From JAMXLG01 sp963765935 (GTDB lineage: Bacteria; Vulcanimicrobiota; Vulcanimicrobiia; Vulcanimicrobiales; Vulcanimicrobiaceae), in contig CAVXXX010000001.1 in NCBI GenBank assembly GCA_963765935.1, positions 434,001 through 498,000 on the forward strand: 64,000 bases of DNA, written 5' to 3'. Numbering within the stretch: the first letter of the stretch is position 1; each line of letters opens with the position of its first letter. The notes under the pieces are model-generated. The model worked only from the letters and a program-made list of their open reading frames with translations, did not search any database and was not told the origin of the DNA. Positions 34,364 to 43,761 of the stretch are shown in pieces. A program made the translations under genes and the position numbers.

Positions 34364-36210
34364 TTTGATTCCCGGAACTCCGCGTCGATGACATCCTCGC
34401 TCGGCGCGGAGCTCGTTTCTCCCGTCGTTGTGCGCCGCTCGCGCTGCGCTTCACCCTGTGCGCCGTCACCGCCGCTGGTGCCGGCATAGAGGAGCTCGCT
34501 CATCTTGTATGACGCTTGCTGCAAACGTTCGACTGCGGAACGAATCTCTTGCGCCGTACCGTTTTGCTCGATGCTCTTTAATTGCGCGAGTGCCGATTCA
34601 ACGTCGCCGCGCGCGGTTGCATCGAGACGATCGCCGACTTCCCGGAGCGATTTTTCGGTGGTATAGATCAGACTCGACGCTTGATTGCGCACTTCCGCTT
34701 CTTCACGCTTGCGATGATCTTCCGCCGCGTTTGCTTCCGCTTCGCGCACCATGCGCTCGACATCATCTTTGTTGAGGTTGGAGGTCGCGGTGATGGTGAC
34801 TTTTTGCTCCTTGCCCGTTCCGAGGTCTTTTGCACTCACGTTCACGATTCCGTTCGCATCGATGTCGAACGTGACTTCGATCTGCGGCACGCCGCGCGGC
34901 GCCGGCGGAATGCCTTCGAGGCGGAAACGCGCGAGCGTCTTATTATCGGACGCCATTTCTCGCTCGCCTTGTGTGACGTGAATATCGACCGCGGTCTGAC
35001 CGTCTTCCGCAGTCGTAAACGTCTCGGATTTTCTCGTCGGAATCGTGGTGTTGCGCTCGATCAACTTGTGCGTAACGCCGCCGAGTGTTTCAAGGCCGAG
35101 CGAGAGCGGGGTGACGTCCAGCAGGACAACGTCGCGCACTTCCCCGGCGAGCACGCCGGCTTGAATCGCCGCGCCGACCGCAACCACTTCGTCCGGATTC
35201 ACGGATTGATTCGGTTCCTTGCCCGTCAACTGGCGGACGAGTCCCTGAATCACGGGCATGCGCGTCGCGCCGCCGACTAGGATCACTTCGTGGATCTCCG
35301 ACACATCGAGCTTCGCATCGGCGACCGCGTTCTTGAAGGGTGCTACGCAGCGATCGGTGAGATCGCTCGTTAGTTCTTCGAACTTTGCGCGTGTCAGGGT
35401 GTAGTCGAGGTGCTTTGGGCCGTTCTGATCTGCCGTGATGAAGGGCAGATTCACCGTCGTTTGCACCACGCTCGACAGTTCCACTTTCGCTTTTTCCGCT
35501 GCTTCGCTCAGACGCTGCAGTGCTTGGCGGTCCTTACTGAGATCGATTCCTTGGTCTTTGCGGAATTCATCGACGATCCAATCGACAATGCGCTTGTCAT
35601 AGTCGTCGCCGCCCAAATTCGTATCCCCGTTCGTCGCCTTCACCTCGAAGACGCCATCACCGACTTCCAGGACGGAGACGTCGAACGTTCCACCGCCAAG
35701 ATCCCAAACGAGGATCGTCTCGTGTTCTTTTTTGTCAAGCCCGTAGGCGAGCGATGCCGCCGTCGGTTCATTGATGATACGCAACACCTCAAGACCGGCA
35801 ATCTTTCCCGCATCTTTGGTTGCCTGGCGTTGCGCATCATTGAAATAGGCCGGCACCGTAATTACGGCTCGCTCGACGCGTTCGCCCAAATAATTTGATG
35901 CGTCGTTCGCGAGCTTCTGCAGGATCATCGCCGAAATCTCTTGCGGCGTGTATTCCTTGCCGTCGATCTTGACGTGATAATCCGTCCCCATCTTTCGCTT
36001 GATCGATGAGATCGTACGTTCCGGGTTCGTGATCGCCTGACGCTTTGCCAATTGTCCGACGAGCCGTTCACCGGTTTTTGTAAATGCAACGACGGACGGA
36101 GTCGTGCGGCTGCCTTCCGCATTGGGAATCACGACCGGCTGCCCGCCCTCCATTACGGCAATGACGGAATTCGTCGTGCCGAGATCGATACCAACAACTT
36201 TTCCTGCCAT
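34360..36210 (-). CDS. dnaK: Hsp70 chaperone DnaK
   Basis: ATP-dependent chaperone of 616 residues. GIDLGTTNSVIAVMEGG, VPAYFNDAQRQATKDAG and LVWDLGGGTFDVSVLEV are the Hsp70 signatures. The linker and substrate domain follow (DVTPLSLGLETLGG), and the tail ends DVIDAEFRESK. AGAGG lies before the ATG. There is no grpE or dnaJ nearby, and galT overlaps its stop. The upstream gap of 37 bases has no visible CIRCE element. Confidence 0.97.
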   Translation of the reverse strand: MAGKVVGIDLGTTNSVIAVMEGGQPVVIPNAEGSRTTPSVVAFTKTGERLVGQLAKRQAITNPERTISSIKRKMGTDYHVKIDGKEYTPQEISAMILQKLANDASNYLGERVERAVITVPAYFNDAQRQATKDAGKIAGLEVLRIINEPTAASLAYGLDKKEHETILVWDLGGGTFDVSVLEVGDGVFEVKATNGDTNLGGDDYDKRIVDWIVDEFRKDQGIDLSKDRQALQRLSEAAEKAKVELSSVVQTTVNLPFITADQNGPKHLDYTLTRAKFEELTSDLTDRCVAPFKNAVADAKLDVSEIHEVILVGGATRMPVIQGLVRQLTGKEPNQSVNPDEVVAVGAAIQAGVLAGEVRDVVLLDVTPLSLGLETLGGVTHKLIERNTTIPTRKSETFTTAEDGQTAVDIHVTQGEREMASDNKTLARFRLEGIPPAPRGVPQIEVTFDIDANGIVNVSAKDLGTGKEQKVTITATSNLNKDDVERMVREAEANAAEDHRKREEAEVRNQASSLIYTTEKSLREVGDRLDATARGDVESALAQLKSIEQNGTAQEIRSAVERLQQASYKMSELLYAGTSGGDGAQGEAQRERRTTTGETSSAPSEDVIDAEFRESK

Positions 36211-36247
36211 ACTGTCGCCTCTTCAAAAGTACCGAGCGTGCGTTTCC

Positions 36248-36739
36248 TTATCGTTGCGCCCCTATCACGGCAGCTTCCGTCAATCTTCGGACGAGCTCGA
36301 TACAGGCAGGCAGCGCGCCGCGAACCGGCTCGCTGAGTTCCACGCCTTCGCCAACGGTAAGCGGCACGCAGCCGACGACGACGATCCGGGCGCAGCGTTC
36401 AAGCCGGTTCTGCGCGCACAAAACGGCGTAGAGACGCAGCACGTTGTCCACATCCATTGCGTGAGGGTTCGCGGGACGATCGCCGCACGAGTTACGATCC
36501 GCATCGATCTCAATGGCAAACACCGTGCCGGGCGCTCCGGGTAGCGCGACCGCGCTGACAATAACGACCGAGTCATAGCCGTTGAGCATCTCGAGCGCGA
36601 GATGCATGCCGCCGGTTCCAAAGTCTAAGACCCGCACGCCGGGGCCCAACGTGGCCTTCGCCACGAGATGCGCGACGGCCGAACCCAATCCGGCATCGGA
36701 AAGAAGCGCATTACCAAATCCTGCGACGAGCGTTTTCAC
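36248..36739 (-). CDS. Hydrogenase-maturation-type protease (HyaD/HybD/HycI family)
   Basis: A 163-residue protein of the family that trims the C-terminus of [NiFe]-hydrogenase large subunits. LVAGFGNALLSDAGLGSAVA has the first metal-ligand position (GN-x-LLSD-x-GLG), followed by VLDFGTGGMHLALEMLNGYD with the second acidic site, and a late NPHAMDVDNVLRLY with the His ligand region. The GTG at 36739, with GGAGG about eleven bases upstream, gives a family-like N-terminus. No hydrogenase structural or hyp gene is in the window. Its partner must be elsewhere, or it has another substrate. Confidence 0.78.
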   Translation of the reverse strand: MKTLVAGFGNALLSDAGLGSAVAHLVAKATLGPGVRVLDFGTGGMHLALEMLNGYDSVVIVSAVALPGAPGTVFAIEIDADRNSCGDRPANPHAMDVDNVLRLYAVLCAQNRLERCARIVVVGCVPLTVGEGVELSEPVRGALPACIELVRRLTEAAVIGAQR

Positions 36740-36851
36740 AGCGTACGCAAACCTCCGTCGGTATCTGTGATTGTATGTCCCGGTCATCTTTTTTGGAATA
36801 TGCAATTGCACGAAAGGCTTTTAGCGCTCGCTTCTTTATAGTAAGAACGTC

Positions 36852-37658
36852 ATGGAAGATAGTTATCGCTACGGCGACCTCACGTGGCCGCAAATCAAAG
36901 AGGCCGCTGCACGCAGCGTCGTCGCAGTCGTACCGATTGCCACGATCGAAGACCATGGCGCGCATCTCCCGGTCGATACGGATTTGCGGCTCTGCAACGC
37001 CGTGTGCGAAGAGGCCGTTTCACGTGCGCGAGATCGCGCCTTGCTCGTCCCGGCAATCAATCACGGGTACAGTCCGCATCACATGGATTTTCCGGGCGCG
37101 ATTACGATCGGCGCCCATACCCTCATTGACTACGGAGTGGACGTCTGCCGCAGCTTGGCGCACCATGGCTTTCGTAAGATACTTATCGTCAATGGACACG
37201 GCAGCAACACGCCCTTCATCGACATCATCGCGCGCTTGACGGTGGTTCAAACGGATGTTCTCGCTGCGGCAATCAACTACTGGGCGGCACCCGGCGTTCG
37301 CGACGTCGCAGAGTCGCTACGCGAATCGGAACGCATCGGCGGCATGAATCATGCATGCGAATTCGAGACGTCGCTCTATCTCGCAATTCGTCCCGACCTC
37401 GTCGATATGTCGAAAGCCGTTCATGAACTCTCGCACCGGCCGACGAAGAATTATTGGACGGATCTCGTCGGCGGCGATGGACCGCTGGTCATGATGGAGC
37501 ACTGGAGCGCGTTATCACAAACCGGCGTCATGGGTGACCCGACGAAAGCGACGGCGGAGAAAGGACGCAAACTCCTCGATGCAGCAGCGAATGGAATCGT
37601 CGAAATTATCGACGAGATGTTAGCACGCGCGCCGGCGAAGCGAACCGATCATCATTGA
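36852..37658 (+). CDS. Creatininase-family metal-dependent amidohydrolase
   Basis: A 268-residue member of the creatininase/MftE/ArfB-like family. Metal ligands are visible in ATIEDHGAHLPVDTDLRL, in NGHGSNTPF and in the acidic HACEFETS segment. Members hydrolyse creatinine, formamide-type purine intermediates or peptide ends, so the substrate is open. TATAGT lies 10-16 bases upstream. It is transcribed away from the protease gene and converges on a secreted protein, overlapping it by seven bases. Confidence 0.85.
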   Translation: MEDSYRYGDLTWPQIKEAAARSVVAVVPIATIEDHGAHLPVDTDLRLCNAVCEEAVSRARDRALLVPAINHGYSPHHMDFPGAITIGAHTLIDYGVDVCRSLAHHGFRKILIVNGHGSNTPFIDIIARLTVVQTDVLAAAINYWAAPGVRDVAESLRESERIGGMNHACEFETSLYLAIRPDLVDMSKAVHELSHRPTKNYWTDLVGGDGPLVMMEHWSALSQTGVMGDPTKATAEKGRKLLDAAANGIVEIIDEMLARAPAKRTDHH

Positions 37659-38383
37659 CTTCCCTGCGGTCCCGCGCGGATGAGCCGCATCTCGACGGTG
37701 TAATAGTTCACCGTCACGCGCGGCACAAACGTCCATTCTGAATTGACGATCGCCGGCATCTTGATCCGCGGATCGTAGACGATGTTGTATTTACCGTTCG
37801 CTTTGATGTACCGGCCGGCTTGCTGCGCCATCTGTCCCTTCGAGTGAATCAGAATCAGCGGCGCCGAATTTGGAACCGTACCGGCTCCATTGAGCGCGAA
37901 GTCCGAGTTCCAGGTATAAATTTGGCCCGCAAATCCAGAATGCGCGCCCGGTGCAAACGACGCACGAACGCTGTACTTGCGGTTTGCCGTCGCACTGGGA
38001 TTGGACGTGAATCCGCTGAAGAACCCGCGCGCGAGTAAGGGAATGACCGTGACCTGAATGCCGGTAAGATTGTAGGGCGGTTTGGGGCACTCCACGTTTC
38101 CGTTGGGATGAATCTCGCACGATGACGTCTGCTTCGGGTTGACGGTGTTCCACCACTCATCGGTCGCATGTACCAGCAGACCGCCGTCCGGCGCGAGACC
38201 TGTAATATCGATCGTGGTCGTTCCCGTGCCGTTTCCGGAATCAGCGGCTTTCGTGTTGTATCCGAACCGGTAGACGAGATGGCGAATCGTCGGCAAACCG
38301 GAGCTCGCCGGAGCCATCTGCGCGGATGGCGTTTGCGCCGTGGAAAAGAGCAACGTCGCAAGGAGCGCAACGAATCGTTTCAT
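37652..38383 (-). CDS. Secreted protein of unknown function
   Basis: A 243-residue protein with a clear signal peptide (MKRFVALLATLLFSTAQTPS, cleavage probably after the AQ/SAQ region). The rest is beta-rich and polar: GTTTIDITGLAPDGGLLVHA, a conserved-looking SCEIHPNGNVECP Cys pair and NVEC context. I recognise no domain. AGAGGTG precedes the ATG at 38383. It is probably periplasmic or surface-exposed, as is the divergent neighbour. Confidence 0.6.
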   Translation of the reverse strand: MKRFVALLATLLFSTAQTPSAQMAPASSGLPTIRHLVYRFGYNTKAADSGNGTGTTTIDITGLAPDGGLLVHATDEWWNTVNPKQTSSCEIHPNGNVECPKPPYNLTGIQVTVIPLLARGFFSGFTSNPSATANRKYSVRASFAPGAHSGFAGQIYTWNSDFALNGAGTVPNSAPLILIHSKGQMAQQAGRYIKANGKYNIVYDPRIKMPAIVNSEWTFVPRVTVNYYTVEMRLIRAGPQGSQ

Positions 38384-38486
38384 TCCCGTACACCTCTGTA
38401 AGCGAACGATAGCACGCGAAGCTGCGACCCGTTATCCCGGGAACGCATCGGCAGGAGAGAGTAACGGCGCTCGCTGATACGGCGGC

Positions 38487-39503
38487 ATGAAGAAACTTGC
38501 TGCTTTTGCACTTCTTTTTCTCTTGGTTCCGTTAGAGGCGCCTGCCGCTACCGCAAACTATCACGTCGCAGCAACGTACGTTTTGGGCGGTGACGGCGGC
38601 TGGGACTACCTCACGTACGACACACCGGCGAGGCGGCTTTTCATCTCGCGCTCGACGCATGTTATGGTCGTCGATCCGCAAACCGGTAAAGTTACCGGCG
38701 ACATTCCCAATACGCCAGGCGTTCACGGAATCGCTATCGCGCACGATTTGAACAAAGGCTTCACGTCGAACGGAGCCGACGGAAGCGTCACCGTCTTCGA
38801 TCTATCGACGTTGAAGACGCTCGATAAAATTGCAACGCCGGCAAAAAATCCGGACGGAATTGCGTACGATCCCGCGACAAAACGCGTCTTCACGTTCAAC
38901 GGCGAGGGCAACGATGCGACGGTCATCGACGCGCAAACGGATCGCGTGGTTGCGACAATTACGCTCGGTGGACGGCCCGAATTCCCCGCGGTCGACGGAA
39001 AGGGCATGGTCTACGACAATATCGAGAGCACGAGCGAAATCGTCGCAATTGATGCGCGGACGGCAACGATCGTCAAACGGTTCCCGCTCGGCTCGTGCAA
39101 GAGTCCTTCGGGACTGTCGATGGATCAAGCGCACAACCGGCTCTTTACCGCGTGCCAAGGCGAAATGGGCGTCGTCGACGCCTCAACCGGCAATGTGATC
39201 GCGACCGTACCAACAGGCGCGGGAACGGACGCAACGCGATTCGATGCAAAGACCGGATTCGCGTTTGCTTCAAACGGACGCGCCGCGACGCTGACCGTCG
39301 TGCACGAAGATGATCCGGGCCATTATTCCGTCGCGCAAAACGCCGCAACGGCTGCCGGCGCGCGAACGATGGCGCTCGACCCGGCGACCGGCAACGTTTT
39401 TCTTGTTACCGCAAAACTGATCGAAAATCCGAACGCCACTTCGTACCGCGACCGATATCGCGTCGTTCCCGGAACCTTCGAACTTCTCGTACTGTCGCCC
39501 TGA
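38487..39503 (+). CDS. Secreted YncE-like beta-propeller protein
   Basis: A 338-residue protein with a signal peptide (MKKLAAFALLFLLVPLEAPA) followed by repeated blades of the form VVDPQTGKVTGDIPNTPGVH, VFDLSTLKTL and VIDAQTDRVVATITLGGRPE. This is the seven-bladed YncE/lactonase-like propeller family. Such proteins act as periplasmic binding or scaffold proteins; no enzymatic residues can be assigned. A strong hairpin terminator follows eight bases after the stop. Confidence 0.82.
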   Translation: MKKLAAFALLFLLVPLEAPAATANYHVAATYVLGGDGGWDYLTYDTPARRLFISRSTHVMVVDPQTGKVTGDIPNTPGVHGIAIAHDLNKGFTSNGADGSVTVFDLSTLKTLDKIATPAKNPDGIAYDPATKRVFTFNGEGNDATVIDAQTDRVVATITLGGRPEFPAVDGKGMVYDNIESTSEIVAIDARTATIVKRFPLGSCKSPSGLSMDQAHNRLFTACQGEMGVVDASTGNVIATVPTGAGTDATRFDAKTGFAFASNGRAATLTVVHEDDPGHYSVAQNAATAAGARTMALDPATGNVFLVTAKLIENPNATSYRDRYRVVPGTFELLVLSP

Positions 39504-39510
39504 ATGTAAC

Positions 39511-39538
39511 GAGGCCGCCGGAATCATCCGGCGGCCTC
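39511..39538. terminator. Bidirectional hairpin terminator
   Basis: GAGGCCGCCGG (39511-39521) and CCGGCGGCCTC (39528-39538) form an 11-base stem with a 6-base loop. The following T tract is short on either strand. It lies between the convergent propeller gene and the TonB receptor, ending both. Confidence 0.75.
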
Positions 39539-39561
39539 GATTTCGTTGACCGATTAGATCC

Positions 39562-42500
39562 TTAGATCTTGACCGTCAGTTGGAAGAACGCAGTGAACGG
39601 ACTCGGGATCGTGCCCGCAGCGTCTCCGAACGCCTGCGTCGGTAGGTACGATTGCGTCTGCCACGGCCGTGGAGCAACGCCATTGGCCGCCACATCGTTT
39701 GGACTCGTACCGTTGTAGAAGTTCGATACGTATTCGCCTACGCCTGACGGACCTGCAGGTTGATAGGCGCAGACGTTCGGTGAGGGTCCGTACGCCGTCG
39801 TCCACGCTGCCGATGTTCCACCAAAGCACGTGTGGAAGATGTTCGCGAGCGTTATGTTCGCGGAAATGCGCGGCGTAAGGTCATACGTGAACGCGAGGTT
39901 GCCAACCATGATCCACGGTTCGCGATACTGCCCGGGTAGCGCAAATGAACCCGTTTGCGGATTCGGGATGTACAGCTGACCCGCGGCATTCGACAACGTT
40001 CCGACGGCCGTCAGTGCATCGCACTTGAACGGATCGGTACCTGGCGAAAGCGCCGTTATCGGTGTTACCGGGACTACAGTCACCGTCCTGTAGTCGGGTC
40101 GACGGTATGCGGGTCGCCTGAGCTTGAATTCGCACCGCACGTGCGTGGATCGATGCCAGTGATGTCGAGTGGGCCGCCATAACCCGGTCCCTGGGCGAGC
40201 GACAACGAGAACGTCGTCGAGAACTTCTGTTTGCGCCAATTCAGGAGCCACGAGAGGTTCCACGGTACGTCGAAGTAGGTCGTTGATGGATTGTTGGTAG
40301 GCGACAATCCGAGATTGCCGGCCGGATACCATCCGCTCGTATTCAAGAGCCCTTGCGTCGGATTGTTGTAATACGGGTTGGTGACTGGAGTTCCGCCGAA
40401 GGCACGCGCAACTCGGTGTCGCAACACCCGGGCTCGGATTGCCCGCAGCGTCCGCGCCGCCCGAGCAGTAGTACGGCGAACCGCCGCCGCCCTTCGTCAA
40501 CAAGTTATACTGCGAAATGGCTTGGTTTACCCCGTTCAACTGGTTTGACCCGAACCAATTGGGCGTATTGAACGCGTGCGAAGGTGTACGTAAGGGCTAG
40601 TTGCGTCGAGAGACCGTCCTTTCGCAAAGTCGCCCTTTGTGAATGCGAACTCCGCACCTTCGGAACGGAAGTTGCCGACAGGCGCTTGCGTTACGAAGTT
40701 CGGGCCCGAGGAACGACTGCTCTTGATAGCCGTACGTCCAGTTGTAGAACGGGGTGAGCTTGATGCTCATATCCGTTCCATGGAAATGGTGCTCAAACGA
40801 AAGATCCGCTTGGGTAGCACTCATCGCGGGGATCGGGTGGAACGGCGAGTAGAAGCCGAGTGGCAACGTAGCGTTCCACGTATTCAACGAATTGCCCGAG
40901 ACGTTGAGGTACTGTACCGACGCCGAGATGGGCGGCTGGGTGAAGCGTCCGATCGATGCGCGCCACACGGTATCCGGAGATTGCGTGTAGGTCAACGAGA
41001 TACGCGGAGAGAGGTCGGAGATCGAGTACGACGGTGGCGAGATGGCCGAGAACGCCGGATGCGCATATCCCGACGGGGATACCCGCCGGATAGTTGTCCG
41101 TAGCAGGTAGCGGCGTTCCAGCCGCGCACGTCGGTGTATAAATCACCGGCGCGGGCGGAGGCTGCCCCGGCTTCAGCGCTCTCGTGAGTACTACTCCTGA
41201 CGAATTGGTGCAAACGTCGTTCTGGACGATTTGCGCGTAGAAATCCGTAGCAATGCCCGGATTCGATACGAGATCGTAGAGGTAGTTTTCATAGCGAAGT
41301 TGCCCGTTGACGAGCCAGCGATCGTTGGGACGCCATTGATCGCTCAGCGCGACGAACGTGAACTTCGGCTTGACGGTATTGTACGTACCGCTTGCGTTGC
41401 CGTTCCACAGCGTGACCCATTGCGCGCCGGCCGCTGCGGCAGGGCTTCCCGCCAGGCGGTGTCCCGTTGGGCCCGCAACCGCGTTGCTTTGATAGGAGCC
41501 GCCCGGTGCGCAGCTGGAAGCGACTCCCGACGAATTCACGGCAGTCGTGACCCGTCGTCGGATCCCAGCACGAGAAGACGCCGCCGCTCTGGCTAATCGA
41601 GGCCGATCGGCGAAGCGCCGGCCGATGTAGCCCGGTATTGTTGAAGCGGACGACGTTCGCTTGCGTGTAGTTGGCGGTAAGCTGCAGCAAGTGCTGGCTG
41701 TTGAGTTGATCGACGAGCTCTAACTGTCCGCCGCCGGTGTGGGTGATCAGGTCGTAATTTGCGGCGATGGAGCCGGCGCCGGGACACGGACCTGTGCAGC
41801 CCAAGAGGTATGTCTGCAAGGCATTTTGCGCGCCCGATTGAGTCCAGTCCGAGAAGAACGTGTACCCAAAGATACGCGCAAATGCATTGCTCGAGAATTG
41901 GTGCGTGTACTGCAGTTTGACGATGCCGGTGTCATTGAAGATGCCGTCGCGATTATCCGCGGGAATTTGGGCATTGAATTGACGGTTCGGATTGCTGTCC
42001 GGCTGGAAGTACGTTCGTAGTCGTCAGTCCCGTGATCGGCGTTCCGAACGGTGCGTTGTACACGACCGCGTCGGTATACGCGGGGTAGTTGACGTTCGCG
42101 GCCGGCGCACATGCGGCGCCGTTGAGTTGTGTACTCGTCGCCGGATTGCAGTACTGTGTCCCGAACATCGCTAGTGTGCTTGATTCCGTATCCACCGATG
42201 TCGTTGAACGAACTATAGTATTGCGAGTTCAGCATCGATGAGCTGCCGAGCAGCTGGATGTCATCCGAAGTCCCGTTCTTTTGAGGAATGCGGAAGTGGA
42301 AGTTCACGACGTTTTCGCGGTCGGCGATTTGCGCGAGATTGATCGCCGATCGGCACCACAATTCCCGGGTACGGAACGTAGCAGTTCGAGTTTATTCCAA
42401 AAGCGCCCGGATGCCGTAGCCAGGTCGGCTTGATAGTACGTCAGCGGTCCAACCGCCGGCACTACACCGCCACCCCAGAGCGGGTTCGGATCAAGCGTTG

Positions 42501-43525
42501 TTCCGGGTACGCACTCTGCGCTAGCGAGGGTATTCCGGCCAATACGTAGTTGTTCTTCCGACGTTGCTCTGACCCGTATAAACGGCGTTCGGATCAGTGG
42601 TTAAAGGTGCGCCGTTGTCGTTGTTCAGCGGACGAGAACCTTGATTGTATCCGCTTATTCCGACGTAATAGCTGAAACGGCGATCCGGCGTTGCGCCGCC
42701 CGCTTCAACTTTTGCTTGGTGATAATACACCGGCGTGCCGATGCCGCCGGAGAGATCGAGATACCCGGGATACGTACCGGTCTTGAAGACCTGGTTGATG
42801 AAACCCGAGGTACCCGCGGACGCCGACGACGATGGACCGCCGCCGGTGTAGACTTGCAGCTCTTGCAATCCGAGATTCGACTCGGTCGAAGAGTTGTAAT
42901 TGTCGAACGCGCGGTTTACCGGAATACCGTCATACTCGAAGCCGGTAAAGAACGATTGCGAACCGCGAACGTAGGTGGATTGATTCCAACCCATACCGCC
43001 GGCGGGCACAACTGCGCCCGGAACCGACGAGATCGCGGAGTATGCACTGTTCAAGTTACCGCCGCCGCCGAGCGCCCCGGCCGTGGTGATCGCTTGCGAG
43101 TTGACGTTATAGATGTCCGAACCGACGCCTGATTTCACCAAATTTCCCGCAGAGGTTGCCGATACTTTGGCAATCGTTTTCAGTGCCTTCGTCATTCGGA
43201 AGGACAGCGTCAGCGTGTTATCTGCAAAAACAGTTACGCCCGCGTAAGAAAGCGGGTTGTATCCGTCTTTTTCAATGGCCACCGTGTATGTGTCCGGTGC
43301 CAAGGAGAGGAAGTTAAATCTTCCCCCGGCGTCCGTCGTTGCGGACCCACTTTGAGAAGCCGAGACGATCTTGACTGACGCCCCGGCGACTGGAGCTCCC
43401 GATTCATCCGTTACCGTGCCGGTGATGCCACCCGTGGTGCCCGCCAGTGCCCATGTTCCCTGGCTTGCAAATACGATGGTCAACATCAGCGCTAATAAAG
43501 GATGCCGGAACGCGTATCGCTTCAT
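39562..43525 (-). pseudogene. TonB-dependent receptor with many frame disruptions
   Basis: Outer-membrane receptor of about 1320 codons. The intact first part has a signal peptide (FRHPLLALMLTIVFASQGTW), a carboxypeptidase-regulatory-like domain (GGITGTVTDESGAPVAGASV) and a plug with RGSQSFFTGFEYDGIPVNRA. After about 42545 the reading jumps between all three frames at least eight times, yet receptor-like text continues in one frame or another (INLAQIADRENVVNFHF; YTQSPDTVWRASIGRFTQPP; FGDAAGTIPSPFTAFFQLTV at the end). Repairs need both insertions and deletions. Because residues between breaks stay conserved, local sequence error in a paralog-rich gene is plausible; recent inactivation is the alternative. 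It faces two TPR regulators. Confidence 0.8.
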
Positions 43526-43761
43526 GCGTTGGGATCCTCTCAAGTGAAGTGTGAGTGACAAAGCCGACACACCCATCGGCTCACAAACGGACTCCACGCA
43601 GGGAACGGAAGCAACCTTTGCTCTCTTATGAAAACGACGAATAGTTGGCACCGTTGATTTTTATTTATCGCCGGTCGTCGTATGCTGACCGGTGTGATGG
43701 TATTTTAACGGCTTTTTTGAGACGCGGTCGCACTCGGCCGCGACAGTGATAAGGACGAAGC
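43526..43761. other. Divergent control region between TonB receptor and TPR regulator
   Basis: A 236-base non-coding gap with the receptor to the left and the regulator to the right. It is locally AT-richer (TTGATTTTTATTTATC at about 43652). An AAGGA lies before the regulator ATG. I could not settle promoter boxes. Any receptor control by the adjacent regulators would act here. Confidence 0.4.

Noticed and set aside
34340..34375. Repairing the galT N-terminus by removing one A from the AAAA run, giving an ATG-started frame
   Set aside because: The same change would destroy the dnaK stop and extend dnaK past its canonical DAEF-type tail, so it is less likely than a non-standard start.
36211..36247. 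CIRCE heat-shock operator before dnaK
   Set aside because: The 37-base gap shows no TTAGCACTC-type inverted repeat.
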